From: Deltaproteobacteria bacterium
GTDB lineage: Bacteria; Myxococcota_A; UBA796; UBA2385
Assembly (NCBI GenBank): GCA_016792625.1
Contig: JAEUKK010000061.1
Coordinates: forward strand, 1 to 64,000
Reading direction: 5' to 3'
DNA: 64,000 nucleotides
Under the pieces are notes generated by a model. It saw only the letters and a program-made list of their open reading frames with translations. It was not told where the DNA came from and made no database searches. Of this stretch, positions 55,468 through 64,000 are shown piece by piece; the first letter of the stretch is position 1, and each line of letters starts with the position of its first letter. Made by a program: the position numbers and the translations under genes.

Positions 55468-58452
55468 TCAGATGGCCTTGACCTCTTCTTTGGTGTAGGC
55501 CTCGAGCACGTCGCCGACCTTGATGTCGTTGAAGCCGTCGAGCGACATACCGCACTCGTAGCCGCCGAGGACCTCGCGCACGTCGTCCTTGAAGCGCTTG
55601 AGCGAGCCCAAGCGACCTTCCCAGACCACCTTGCTGTCGCGCAGCAGGCGGATGGTGTGGCTCCGGGCGATCTTGCCGTCGAGGACGAAGCAGCCCGCGA
55701 TGGTGCCGATCTTGGGGACGTTGAAGGTCTGCCGGATCTCGGCGGAGCCCTGGACGGTCTCCTTGATGGTGGGCGCCAGGAGGCCCTTGAGGCCGCGCTC
55801 CACGTCTTCGATCGCCTCGTAGATGATGCGGTAGGGCCGCACCTCGACACCGAAGGAGTCCATCGCGCGCCGGGCGTTGGCGTCGGGGCGGACGTTAAAC
55901 GCGATGACGATGGCCTGATCGGTGCGGGCGAGGGTGATGTCACTCTCGGTGACCGCGCCGACGCCGCTGTGCAGGACGCGGACCTCGGTCCCCGGCACGT
56001 TGATGGCCTCGAGCGCGCCGCGGAGGGCTTCGAGCGAGCCGCCCACGTCGGCCCGGATGATCAGGTTCAGCATGAGCTTCTGGCCCTCGCTGCCCTTCTT
56101 CATCAGGTCCTCGAGGGTCATCCGCATGCCGCCGCCCATGTTCTTGAGGCGGGCGGCCTCGGCGCGGTGCTCGGCGAGGGTCTTGGCGTCCTTGTCCGTG
56201 CTGACCACGGTGAGGTTGTCACCGGCGCCCGGGACATCCTCGAGGCCCATGATCTCGACGGGGGTCGAGGGGCCCGCCTCTTTGAGCGGCTTGCCGTTGC
56301 AGTCGGTGAGCGCCCGCACGCGGCCGTAGGTGGTGCCGACCACGAAGTGATCGCCGCGCCGCAGGGTGCCTTGCTGCACGAGCACGATCGCCACGGGGCC
56401 CTTGCCCCGCTCGAGGCGGGCCTCGATGACCGTGCCCTCGGCGTGGCGCTCGGGGTTGGCGCTGTACTCCTGCACCTCGGCGGTGAGCAGGATGGCCTCG
56501 AGAAGCGCCTCGATGCCATCCCCCTTGCTGGCCGACACGTTCACGAACATGACGTCGCCGCCGTACTCTTCGGGGACGAGGCCGTGCTCCATCAGCTGGG
56601 TGCGGACACGGTCGGGCCGCGCGTCGGCGCGGTCACACTTGTTGACCGCGACGATGATGTCGACGTCGGCGGCCTTCGCGTGGTTCACGACCTCGATCGT
56701 CTGCGGCATCACGCCGTCGTCGGCGGCCACCACGAGCACCACGATGTCGGTCACTTGCGCGCCGCGGGCCCGCATGGCGGTGAAGGCCGCGTGACCTGGC
56801 GTGTCGATGAAGGTGATGAGCTGGCCGTCTTTCTCGACCTGGTACGACGAGATGTGCTGCGTGATGCCGCCCGCCTCGCTCGCCGCCACCTTCGCGCGCC
56901 GGATGCTGTCGAGCAGCGTCGTCTTGCCGTGGTCAACGTGGCCCATGATCGTGACGACCGGCGGGCGGATGACCATGTCATCGTCCGAGTCCTGCACGTC
57001 GATCATCAGCTTGTCTTCTTGGAAGGACGCGTTGACGACCTCGAACTCGAACTCGGACGCCACGATGGTCGCGGTGTCAAAGTCGAGCGTGTCGTTCACC
57101 GTGACCATCTGGCCCATCTTCATGAGCAGGCGGATGACCTCGGAGCCCTTGACGCTCATCGCGTGGGCGAGCTGGCTCACGGTGATGTTCTCGGAGACCT
57201 CGACGCGGCGCTTGATCGCCTTGGCCTGCGGCGAGGGGCGGTTGGCCACCACCTTGCCCTTCGGCCGACGCCGGCGGGCGCCCGGACCCATCGGGTCAAC
57301 GCCGAACTCCACCGCGCCGCCACGGCGACGGGCGTCGTCGCCCGCGCGCTTGCCCTTGCCCTTGCGGCGCGGGCCGTCGCTGTCGACCGGCGGCGGGGCG
57401 CCGCCGTCGCGGCGATCATCCCACCGGGGCGCCGAGGGGCCGGCCGGACCGGCGCCCACAGGGGGCGGGCCGGCGGGGCGCGGAGCGGGCCGCACCTGGG
57501 TGCTGGCCTGGGCGGCGGCCTGGGCCCGCCGCTTGTTGCCCATGGGGTCGTTGGGGTCGTAGCCCGGGGGAGGACGGACGACCGCCGAGCCCAAGCCAGG
57601 GAAGTATTGGCCGGCGGCCTGGGCCTGGCCGGTGACCGGGTCGACCTCGACCCGGCGGGGGCGGCCGACGGCCTCGGCGCGCGGGAGGCCGCTGGCGATC
57701 ACGCTGGCGGCGGTGGGCGCGGCCCGCGGGGGCTCGGCGGCGCGGGCAGGCTCATCAGCGCGGCCGCCGGCCCGGGGGATCGCCCCCAGGTTCGGCCGGG
57801 GGGCCTCGGCGGCCGGCGCGGCGCGCGGCGCGTCGACCGGGGCTTTGTTCGCCTCGACCGGGGCCTTCGCCGGGGCGGGCGCGGCTGCGGGGGCGGCCGT
57901 GGTGACGGGGGCCGTGATCGCCGGCGCGGCTGCCGGCGCCTCGTTTACCGGAGCGGGCTCGGGCTTCGGCGCGCTGGGGGCTGCGACCGTCGCTGCAGGC
58001 GCGGCCTCGACCTTCGCGGTCTCGGGCACCACGACGGCGACAGGGGCGGTCTCGACCGGGGCAGGGGCCGGCGCCTCGACCGTACGTACCTCGACTGGCG
58101 CGGGCGCAGGGGCCTCGGCGCGGGCCACCACCGCGGGCTCGGCGGGCCGGGCGGCCTCGGCGCGGGCGGGCGGACGGGCATCGACCGGGTCGCCAGCGGG
58201 GCCGGGGCGACGCACCGTGCGCGGACGGGCGGCCTCGACCGGCGGAGGCGGGGGCGGCGGCGCAGCGGTCGCCGGGCGGCGGATCACGCCAGCCTTGCGG
58301 ATCTCGTTGGGAGCGCCGGCGGGCGGGGTGGCCTGCGTCTGCCGCGGATTGGCGGGCGCACCGGTGGACGGAGGCGGCGAGGACGTGCGAGCTGAGGTCC
58401 TCGGGAGGCCTTCCTTGCTGGTGACGCGCTCGATCAGATCCTTGGTGGACAT
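55468..58452 (-). CDS. infB: Translation initiation factor IF-2
   Basis: 994 residues. The first 400 or so are Pro/Ala-rich with many Pro-Ala and Ala-Val repeats, without a clear fold except a short start [16 protein letters not shown] that resembles an IF2-associated helix. IF2_N-like domain at about 415-485 ([31 protein letters not shown]). GTPase with G1 GHVDHGKT at 504-511, DTPGHAAF and NKCD. Then domains II, III and IV to the C-terminus (PEYG etc.). It brings initiator tRNA to the ribosome. It follows ylxR by 76 bp on the same strand, and ylxP comes after. Confidence 0.96.
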   Translation of the reverse strand: MSTKDLIERVTSKEGLPRTSARTSSPPPSTGAPANPRQTQATPPAGAPNEIRKAGVIRRPATAAPPPPPPPVEAARPRTVRRPGPAGDPVDARPPARAEAARPAEPAVVARAEAPAPAPVEVRTVEAPAPAPVETAPVAVVVPETAKVEAAPAATVAAPSAPKPEPAPVNEAPAAAPAITAPVTTAAPAAAPAPAKAPVEANKAPVDAPRAAPAAEAPRPNLGAIPRAGGRADEPARAAEPPRAAPTAASVIASGLPRAEAVGRPRRVEVDPVTGQAQAAGQYFPGLGSAVVRPPPGYDPNDPMGNKRRAQAAAQASTQVRPAPRPAGPPPVGAGPAGPSAPRWDDRRDGGAPPPVDSDGPRRKGKGKRAGDDARRRGGAVEFGVDPMGPGARRRRPKGKVVANRPSPQAKAIKRRVEVSENITVSQLAHAMSVKGSEVIRLLMKMGQMVTVNDTLDFDTATIVASEFEFEVVNASFQEDKLMIDVQDSDDDMVIRPPVVTIMGHVDHGKTTLLDSIRRAKVAASEAGGITQHISSYQVEKDGQLITFIDTPGHAAFTAMRARGAQVTDIVVLVVAADDGVMPQTIEVVNHAKAADVDIIVAVNKCDRADARPDRVRTQLMEHGLVPEEYGGDVMFVNVSASKGDGIEALLEAILLTAEVQEYSANPERHAEGTVIEARLERGKGPVAIVLVQQGTLRRGDHFVVGTTYGRVRALTDCNGKPLKEAGPSTPVEIMGLEDVPGAGDNLTVVSTDKDAKTLAEHRAEAARLKNMGGGMRMTLEDLMKKGSEGQKLMLNLIIRADVGGSLEALRGALEAINVPGTEVRVLHSGVGAVTESDITLARTDQAIVIAFNVRPDANARRAMDSFGVEVRPYRIIYEAIEDVERGLKGLLAPTIKETVQGSAEIRQTFNVPKIGTIAGCFVLDGKIARSHTIRLLRDSKVVWEGRLGSLKRFKDDVREVLGGYECGMSLDGFNDIKVGDVLEAYTKEEVKAI

Positions 58453-58528
58453 GCAGGCCCTTTGTTTTCTGCCGGGGGAGAGGCCTCCCGACGTCGATCA
58501 CGGGTCGCCCGAAGGCGACGGAGACGGT

Positions 58529-59329
58529 TCACGAGGTGGACGACGGCTCGTCTGAAGACGAGTCCGCGGCCGAAGGGGGTCCGCTTCGGCGGAGCATCCC
58601 CGCGTCGCGGGGTTTCCGAGGCGAGGCCGCGCCACGCCGGGTTGAACCGGCGCTGGCATTGCCCCCACCGCCGGACGAGGCGCTGTGCGAAGTGCCGCCC
58701 ACCGTCCCATCTTTTGATGGCCGGGGAGTGTAACCCAGGGCCAGCCGCCGCCGCAAGGACGCGAGGAGGCGCCCAGACGGCGACGAGGGCGTGACGAAGA
58801 TCACCGCCCGCGGCCCGCGGCCGATCCGGGCGCCCAGGGCGGCGGCGGACAGCGGGGTGGGCAGCTGGGGCAGGGCGGTGGCCCAGGTCGGGATGGCGTG
58901 CGCGCTCGCGCCCGCGGCCAACACGAGGAAGCCTGCGCTGTTTGGAGGCAGCGAGGCGAGCTGACGCCGGCCGCTGCGCAGCACGCCCGCGCGCCGGCAG
59001 GCCTCGAGCGCCGCGAACCACGCGGCATCGGCAGCCTCCTGGGCCTGGGCCAGGAGCGGCCCGGCGGAGAGCTGCCCGCGTCGCAACGAGCGCCCCGCCT
59101 GCCCGGGACCACGCTCCAGGCGGACGATCTCGGCCGCGCCTGCCACGATCCACGCGCCCCGACCGGCCCCCTTGGGGCACCATCGGAGCTGTCCCCCCCC
59201 GTCCGCCTCAAGCCGCAGGAGCATGTGGGCGGGGAGGCGCTGGCGGCTGACGACGCAGGAGCGAGTGGGGACACGAGAGGGGGACAGAGAGCGGGCTCCG
59301 GGGGCACTTTGGGGCCGCGAAGGCCCCAA
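58529..59329 (-). CDS. YlxR (DUF448) family protein with long C-terminal tail
   Basis: 266 residues from a TTG start; no ATG or GTG start with a good site lies nearer. Residues about 20-55 contain the DUF448 signature PTRSCVVSRQRLP and GQLRWCPKGAGRGAWIV. The next 110 residues resemble an L7Ae-like RNA-binding half (GFLVLAAGASAHAIPTWATA, ALGARIGRGPRAVIFV), so this may be a YlxR-YlxQ fusion. The tail of about 60 residues is disordered, rich in Ser, Arg and Gly. Genes of this kind sit between nusA and infB across bacteria. Confidence 0.82.
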   Translation of the reverse strand: MGPSRPQSAPGARSLSPSRVPTRSCVVSRQRLPAHMLLRLEADGGGQLRWCPKGAGRGAWIVAGAAEIVRLERGPGQAGRSLRRGQLSAGPLLAQAQEAADAAWFAALEACRRAGVLRSGRRQLASLPPNSAGFLVLAAGASAHAIPTWATALPQLPTPLSAAALGARIGRGPRAVIFVTPSSPSGRLLASLRRRLALGYTPRPSKDGTVGGTSHSASSGGGGNASAGSTRRGAASPRKPRDAGMLRRSGPPSAADSSSDEPSSTS

Positions 59330-59392
59330 CGGACGCAGGATGGGGGAGGTCGACGGTGCGCGGTCGGGGATCCGAGCCGCGCACCGGGTCGG

Positions 59393-60739
59393 TCAGGCTT
59401 CGGCCGGGAGCTCGTCGTCGGCCTCTTCGACCGGATCACCAAACTCGGCGCGGTGGGCGTCCTCGTGCTGCTTGCGCTTGCGGCGATCCGAGTCCTCGAG
59501 GATGAGCTGGTCGAGGGCCTTCTCAGCCGCCGTGATCACATCCTCAGCCTGGTCTTCGTCGATGCCGAGGATGTCCGCCACGTCGTAGGCCTCGGCGTCG
59601 AACAGCTCCTGCACGCTGCGGTAGCCGCTGCGGATGAGCTCCTCGATTTGACGGGGCTGCAGGCCGGCGACACGAGAGAGCTCGCCGCGGGCGTTGTCGA
59701 CGAGCTCGGCGTGGCGCGACTCGCTGTGAATGTCGAGCCGCCAGCCGGTGAGCTGAGCCGCGAGGCGCACGTTCTGGCCGCGGCGGCCGATCGCCTTGCT
59801 GAGCTGGTCGTCGGGGACGATCAGCTCCATGCTGTGGCTCTGCTCGTCGATGTAGACGCGGCTGACCTGGGCTGGCGCGATGGCGTAGACCACGAAGCGG
59901 GCGGGTTCAGGGTGGAAGGGAACGATGTCAATGGCTTCGCCGCGCAGCTCTTGCACGACGGCCTGGACACGGCTGCCCTTGAGGCCCACGCAGGCCCCCA
60001 CCGGATCGACGTCGCGGTCCATCGAGGTGACCGCGATCTTGGCGCGGTGCCCCGGCTCGCGGGCGCAGTGCTCGATGCGCACGAGGCCCTCGTAGATCTC
60101 GGGCACCTCTTTTTCGAAGAGCTTCATGAGCAGACCGGGGTGGGTCCGGGACAGCTCGACCTGCGGCGCCTTGGACGCGCGGGTGATGTCGAGCACGTAG
60201 GCCTCGATCCGGTCGCCCTGGCGGTAGGTCTCGGTCGGGACCTGCTCGCGCTTCTTGAGCAGCGCCTCGGCGCGGCCGAGGTCGACCACGATGTTGCCCT
60301 TCTCAAAGCGCCGCACGATCCCGGTGATGAGCTCACCCTTGCGGTCCTTGAACTCGTTGAAGGTCATCTCGCGCTCGGCATCGCGGAGCTTCTGGATGAT
60401 GACCTGCTTGGCGGTCTGCGCGGCGATCCGGCCCAGATCCTCGAGGTGCAAGATCTGTCCGAGCGACTCGCCGAGCTGGCACTCGGGGTCGGCGGTGCGG
60501 GCGGTCTCGAGGTCGATCTCGCGGTCGTCGTCCTCGACCTCTTCCACCACGGTGCGGAACTCGAAGAGCTCGACCTCGCCGAGATCCTCGTTGTACGAGG
60601 CCTCGATGTGCCGGTTCATGCCGTAGCGCTTGCGCGCGGCGGCGACCATGGCCTGCTCGATCACCTCGACCAGCGCATCCCGGGGGATGTTCTTGTCGCG
60701 GTGCACGACGTCGATCAAACGGGCGAGATCGCTGATCAT
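59393..60739 (-). CDS. nusA: Transcription termination/antitermination factor NusA
   Basis: 448 residues. N-terminal domain [40 protein letters not shown], then S1 ([31 protein letters not shown]), KH1 ([30 protein letters not shown]) and KH2 ([28 protein letters not shown]), and one helix-hairpin-helix C-terminal domain with an acidic end. Lacks the second E. coli AR domain, as normal outside gammaproteobacteria. Its ATG overlaps the rimP stop (ATGA). Confidence 0.96.
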   Translation of the reverse strand: MISDLARLIDVVHRDKNIPRDALVEVIEQAMVAAARKRYGMNRHIEASYNEDLGEVELFEFRTVVEEVEDDDREIDLETARTADPECQLGESLGQILHLEDLGRIAAQTAKQVIIQKLRDAEREMTFNEFKDRKGELITGIVRRFEKGNIVVDLGRAEALLKKREQVPTETYRQGDRIEAYVLDITRASKAPQVELSRTHPGLLMKLFEKEVPEIYEGLVRIEHCAREPGHRAKIAVTSMDRDVDPVGACVGLKGSRVQAVVQELRGEAIDIVPFHPEPARFVVYAIAPAQVSRVYIDEQSHSMELIVPDDQLSKAIGRRGQNVRLAAQLTGWRLDIHSESRHAELVDNARGELSRVAGLQPRQIEELIRSGYRSVQELFDAEAYDVADILGIDEDQAEDVITAAEKALDQLILEDSDRRKRKQHEDAHRAEFGDPVEEADDELPAEA

Positions 60740-61260
60740 GGCTGGTCTCCTTCAACCGCGGGGAGCCCTTGCTCGCCGAACCGGAGGAACTCCTCGGTCG
60801 TCAAGTCGAGGTGGGCGCGTTCGATGTCCGCGAGGGGGATCTTGTGTTCGACGCCATCGACGAGGAGGGTGAGCAGGTCGCCCTCCATCGCCACGAGGCG
60901 CCCGCTGAACCGTTTGCGGCCGGTGCCGGGGGTCATCCGCAGCTTGAAGCCGTAGCCGACAAAGCGCTGGTAGTCGGTGATCCGCTCAACCGGGCGCTCG
61001 ATGCCGGGGCTCGAGACCTCGAGGCGGTAGGCGCCCGGCACGGGGTCGGCCACGTCAAGCTCGGGGGAGACGGCGCGGGTGACCCGGGCGCAGTCGCTCA
61101 CATCGACGCCGCCCACGCGGTCGATGGTGAGCCGGAGGATCGGCCCGCCCTGGTCGCCGGTCATCTCGACGGCCACGAGGTCGTAGCCAGCGGCGGTCAC
61201 CCCAGGCTCCAGCAGCTCGCGGACGCGCTGCTGTACGGCGCGGCGTTGGATGTGGTCCAT
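60736..61260 (-). CDS. rimP: Ribosome maturation factor RimP
   Basis: 174 residues from the ATG with GGAG 6 nt upstream; the longer open frame to 61461 includes the terminator and is not coding. N-terminal domain with [28 protein letters not shown] and the SSPGIERP loop; C-terminal SH3-like domain [21 protein letters not shown]. RimP assembles the 30S subunit. First gene of the rimP-nusA-ylxR-infB-ylxP set. Confidence 0.95.
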   Translation of the reverse strand: MDHIQRRAVQQRVRELLEPGVTAAGYDLVAVEMTGDQGGPILRLTIDRVGGVDVSDCARVTRAVSPELDVADPVPGAYRLEVSSPGIERPVERITDYQRFVGYGFKLRMTPGTGRKRFSGRLVAMEGDLLTLLVDGVEHKIPLADIERAHLDLTTEEFLRFGEQGLPAVEGDQP

Positions 61261-61306
61261 GGGAGGGCTCCGCGGCGCAGCCCCGCGGGAGGTGGGCGTG
61301 CGGCGC

Positions 61307-61336
61307 AAAAAAGGGAGGGGCCGTTGGGCCGCTCCC
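61307..61336 (-). terminator. Intrinsic terminator upstream of rimP
   Basis: Minus-strand GGGAGCGGCC, loop CAAC, GGCCCCTCCC, then TTTTTT. The 10-bp stem has one C-C mismatch. It lies 100 nt after the stop of the hypothetical gene at 61436 and 47 nt before the rimP ATG. It either ends the tldD-pmbA transcript or acts as an attenuator in the rimP leader. Confidence 0.8.
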
Positions 61337-61435
61337 TGGGCTGGGGCGATCCGCGGTGGGCGCGTGTGCGCGATAAACGCAACACACCGCACACACGACG
61401 GCGCGGAGGCCCTGCCGGGCCCACGCGGCCGCGCT

Positions 61436-62353
61436 CTATGGGGCGGGGGCGCCGCCGTCAAGGTCGCTCAGGCCCGGTCCCTCCAGCTTGTCGCCGCAGG
61501 CCTGCGCCGCTTCGGCGGCCCGAAGTTCGGCAGAGGGGGCGGCCCAATCGCTGCGCTGGATCTCCATCGCGACGAAGACCTCGACCAGGTCGCGCACCGC
61601 TTGGCCCTCGGGCGTGCACGCGCGCTCCGCCCAGAACTGCAAGATCGCGGCCCGCCGCTCGACCGGGGTGGGCAGGGCGGGGCGCCCTGGCTCGATCGGC
61701 GCCCCCTCCAGCCAGAGGGCGTCGAGGGCCGAGGGGAGGTCGGTGTTGATGCGCTCCTTCATGTTGCGGGCGATGATCGCCTCGCGCCAGCCGCGAATCT
61801 CGGGCTGGAGCGCCGTCGCGACGCGCTCTTTCTGCGGCTCGAGGCGGGCGTTGGTCACCAGCCAGCCGCTCAGCTTGATGCACATCAAGGTGAAGGGTGG
61901 GATGCAAGACAACCAAACCAAGCGGGTCTTGCCTTGCACCCAAGGCTCAAAGCGGGGCGGGCTGCGCCGCAGGACGGTGAACCCATCGTCGTACACGATG
62001 ACCGAAGGTTTCCAGTTGCTCTCGGGCCGGTAGACCGTGCGGCCGTCCTTGCGCTCGCCGGGCTGGTAGCCGAGGGCCTTCAGCTCGCGGTCGAGCTTCT
62101 TGCGGGCGGTGGCCACTTGAATGTCGCCGAACACGACGATCGCCTCGCCACCTGCCGGGGGAGGAGGAGCCGCCGGGACGGGGGGCGTCGGCGCAGGCGG
62201 GGCGCCCGGTGACTGCACCGGAGCGGAGGCCTCCGGCGGTGTCTCGTCCGCCGCTCGCGCGGGGTGGGCGCACAGCAGCGCCAGCAGCGCGAGCGATGCC
62301 GCGCCGCCCTGCCGCCGCGGCCGGCGCTCAGGTGCCGCTGAATTGCACAGCAT
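61436..62353 (-). CDS. Hypothetical exported protein
   Basis: 305 residues from the ATG, which overlaps the end of pmbA by 26 bp; start not certain. Signal-like segment (LALLALLCAHPARA) after a basic stretch, then a Pro-rich linker. The mature part has a strand-helix region EAIVVFGDIQVATARKKLDRELKALGYQ, a second hydrophobic segment LVWLSCIPPFTLMCIKLSGWLV and a helical C-terminus rich in Ala/Glu. No family recognised. The gene lies between pmbA and rimP. Confidence 0.6.
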   Translation of the reverse strand: MLCNSAAPERRPRRQGGAASLALLALLCAHPARAADETPPEASAPVQSPGAPPAPTPPVPAAPPPPAGGEAIVVFGDIQVATARKKLDRELKALGYQPGERKDGRTVYRPESNWKPSVIVYDDGFTVLRRSPPRFEPWVQGKTRLVWLSCIPPFTLMCIKLSGWLVTNARLEPQKERVATALQPEIRGWREAIIARNMKERINTDLPSALDALWLEGAPIEPGRPALPTPVERRAAILQFWAERACTPEGQAVRDLVEVFVAMEIQRSDWAAPSAELRAAEAAQACGDKLEGPGLSDLDGGAPAP

Positions 62354-63659
62354 CAAACAGCAAGCTCGGGCAGCGCCACGCGCTGAAGGTCCAGGGGTCA
62401 TCGGCGGCGGCGACGTAGTGGTTCAGGAGGTCGAAAATGTTCCCAGCCACGTTCATCTCGGAGAGGTGTTGGATGACCTCACCGCGCTCGAGCAGGGCCC
62501 CGTGGATGCCGAAGGAGAAGTCCCCGGTCGTCGCGTTGGTGTTGCCGCCGAGGAAGCCGTCCACGCGGATCGCCCGGGCTGCGTCGGCCACCAGGGCCTT
62601 GGGGCTGCGCGCACCGGGGGCGATGACAAGGTTGCTCGCCCCGCCCGTGGTCACCGGCACGCCCATGCGGCGCGCGTTGTAGACGTCAATGAAAAACATC
62701 TGCAGCACGCCGTCGACGACGATGGCCCTCCGTTGGCTGGGCAGGCCGTCGCCGTCGCTCAGCCGGCTGCCCGCACCGCGCACGATCAGCGGCTCATCCC
62801 ACAAGGTCAACGCGCTGGACGCGATCTGCGCGCCGAGCTTGTCGGCCATGCAGGAGCGTCCCTCGTAGATGGCCGTGGCGCCCAGCGGCCCGAGCATCGC
62901 GCCGAGCACCCGGCCTACGGCGCGCCGGTCGAGCAGCATGGGGTACCGCCCGCTCTCGGTCGGGCGCGAGCCCAGGCGGCTGGCGGCCCGCGCCGCCACA
63001 TCGGCCGCGACCTGCTGGATCGACGGCAGGTCGGCCCGGTGGCTCGTGCTGACCGCCGCGTAGCCCTCGGGCAGGCGGCCATCGGCGTCCTCGAGCGAGA
63101 TGGTCGCGCCGTGGCCGAAGCTCGTGCGGCGGCTGCGCTCGACGAAGCCGTTGGAGGTCACCGTGACCCCCTCACTCGCGCCGTCCCACATGTAGGCGGT
63201 GATCGAGCGCACGGTCCCCGTCGCGGCGGCCACCGTGGCGGCCTCGAGCGCTTCGGCCCAGGAGCGTCGGGCCTCGGGGCCGAGCTCCGCGTGGCTGGGG
63301 TCGTCGAGGTCGAGCTCGGCCTCGGCGAGGCCCATGCTCTCTCGCGGGGGCAGGGCCCGGTGCAGGTCGGGCTCAAGGAAGCGGGTGGCGGCGATGGCCC
63401 GCTCGAGGAAGGGCCGGAAGCTGTCGGGCCGCAGGTCATTGGTCGAGTGGCTCGAGTAGCGGCCGTCCACCATCAGATCCACCGAGGCAGACATGGAGCG
63501 CGACTCTTGCGCCTTCTCGACCTTGCCGTCGCGGCGGCTGAGCTCGGTCGAGGTGCCGGCCCCGACCGAGGCGCTGATCTCGTCGGCGCCCAGTGCCCGG
63601 GCGAGGCTGACGATGCGCTCGGCGACGTCCAGCAGGTCGTTTTCGGGCTTGCTGTTCAT
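62328..63659 (-). CDS. pmbA: TldE/PmbA-type metallopeptidase subunit
   Basis: 443 residues from the ATG with GGAGGTG 4 nt upstream, which overlaps the tldD stop (ATGA). Typical features: AERIVSLARALGADEISASVG, STELSRRDGKVEKAQESRSMSASVDLMVDGRYSSHSTNDL, and in the C-terminal half PMLLDRRAVGRVLGAML, DGDGLPSQRRAIVVDGVLQMFFIDVYNARRMG, TGDFSFGIHGALLERGEV. TldE is the non-catalytic partner of TldD; together they degrade peptides such as microcin precursors or toxin fragments. Confidence 0.93.
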   Translation of the reverse strand: MNSKPENDLLDVAERIVSLARALGADEISASVGAGTSTELSRRDGKVEKAQESRSMSASVDLMVDGRYSSHSTNDLRPDSFRPFLERAIAATRFLEPDLHRALPPRESMGLAEAELDLDDPSHAELGPEARRSWAEALEAATVAAATGTVRSITAYMWDGASEGVTVTSNGFVERSRRTSFGHGATISLEDADGRLPEGYAAVSTSHRADLPSIQQVAADVAARAASRLGSRPTESGRYPMLLDRRAVGRVLGAMLGPLGATAIYEGRSCMADKLGAQIASSALTLWDEPLIVRGAGSRLSDGDGLPSQRRAIVVDGVLQMFFIDVYNARRMGVPVTTGGASNLVIAPGARSPKALVADAARAIRVDGFLGGNTNATTGDFSFGIHGALLERGEVIQHLSEMNVAGNIFDLLNHYVAAADDPWTFSAWRCPSLLFDAVQFSGT

Positions 63660-64000
63660 CCCACACCTCCGACCGAGAGGGACTTGACCCGGACCGTGGG
63701 CATCCCCTGGCTCACCGGCACGCCTTGGCCGTCCTTTCCGCAGGTCCACCCGCCGTCATCGAGCACGAGGTCGTCGCCGATCATGTCCATATTGGCGAGC
63801 GCCTCGGGGCCGTTGCCAATAATGTTTACGTCCTTGATTGGGCGGGTCAGCCGCCCGCCCTCGATCAGGTAGCCGTGGCGCATGTAGAAGGAGAAGTCGC
63901 CGCCGCCGATGTTGACCTGGCCGTTCGCGAAGCTGACGCAGTAGATGCCATTTTCGACCGAGGCGATGATCTCTTCGGGCTTGTGGGGCCCGGGCTCCAT
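63656..64000 (-). CDS. tldD: TldD metalloprotease, C-terminal fragment cut by window edge
   Basis: The last 114 residues of a TldD protein. KPEEIIASVENGIYCVSFANGQVNIGGGDFSFYMRHGYLIEGGRLTRPIKDVNIIGNGPEAL and TCGKDGQGVPVSQGMPTVRV are standard. The catalytic HExxxH lies in the missing N-terminal part beyond the window. Its stop codon overlaps the pmbA start. Confidence 0.93.
   Translation of the reverse strand: MEPGPHKPEEIIASVENGIYCVSFANGQVNIGGGDFSFYMRHGYLIEGGRLTRPIKDVNIIGNGPEALANMDMIGDDLVLDDGGWTCGKDGQGVPVSQGMPTVRVKSLSVGGVG

Noticed and set aside
54820..58395. Long plus-strand frame of 1191 codons opposite infB
   Set aside because: Composition is His/Val/Asp/Arg-rich as expected for antisense of a GC-rich gene; IF-2 on the minus strand is unmistakable.

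Overview
This is a very GC-rich, gene-dense stretch of bacterial chromosome that looks like a member of the Myxococcota or a close deltaproteobacterial relative. The reasons are several lipoproteins with Asp/Gly/Ala/Thr-rich linkers, C-termini of the MYXO-CTERM type (hydrophobic helix plus Arg cluster), a fibro-slime protein with MopE-like repeats, a DUF1592/DUF1588-DUF1552 pair, and several sigma-54 promoter matches next to a sigma-54 activator gene. Many starts are GTG or TTG behind good Shine-Dalgarno sequences. The taxonomic call is inference. There is no CRISPR array, insertion sequence or prophage. The only broken gene I recognise is a 3' remnant of a formylglycine-generating-enzyme-like gene at 23.6 kb.

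Left part (0-12 kb, mostly minus strand): a ParB-like protein, a DUF885 peptidase, a Cys-rich lipoprotein, a B12-binding radical SAM protein, two c-type heme proteins (one a predicted outer-membrane barrel), a YceI protein, then a sulfide-oxidation operon transcribed leftward: TauE/SafE exporter, persulfide dioxygenase, DUF1641 protein, sulfide:quinone oxidoreductase. A universal stress protein diverges from it. The divergent gap holds a sigma-54 promoter match for each direction and TGTTTC/GAAACA repeats between them, so sulfide oxidation and the stress protein may share one activator.

Middle (12-45 kb): a 1139-residue fibro-slime/MopE/TSP3-repeat surface protein, a hybrid histidine kinase, a vanadium-haloperoxidase-like lipoprotein, beta-propeller lipoproteins, a sigma-54 activator with its own sigma-54 promoter and a tiny overlapping upstream ORF, a GAF-receiver protein, an OPT transporter, a coupled pair of M16 peptidases, an unrecognised Lys-rich 612-residue protein with glycine-rich hydrophobic segments, a coupled three-gene operon (propeller lipoprotein, DUF1592/1588 cytochrome, Tat-exported DUF1552), an EF-hand lipoprotein behind a consensus sigma-54 promoter and a 14-bp inverted repeat at enhancer distance, and an FG-GAP/MopE lipoprotein.

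Right part (45-64 kb): tRNA-Glu and tRNA-Lys with a sigma-70-type promoter, a J-domain/TPR protein, a Xer recombinase divergent from topA, then a long leftward block of housekeeping genes: tldD-pmbA, a hypothetical gene, an intrinsic terminator, rimP-nusA-ylxR-infB-ylxP, SPOR, cupin, LysM, dprA and a small conserved gene. rbfA and truB, often found after infB, are not in this block.
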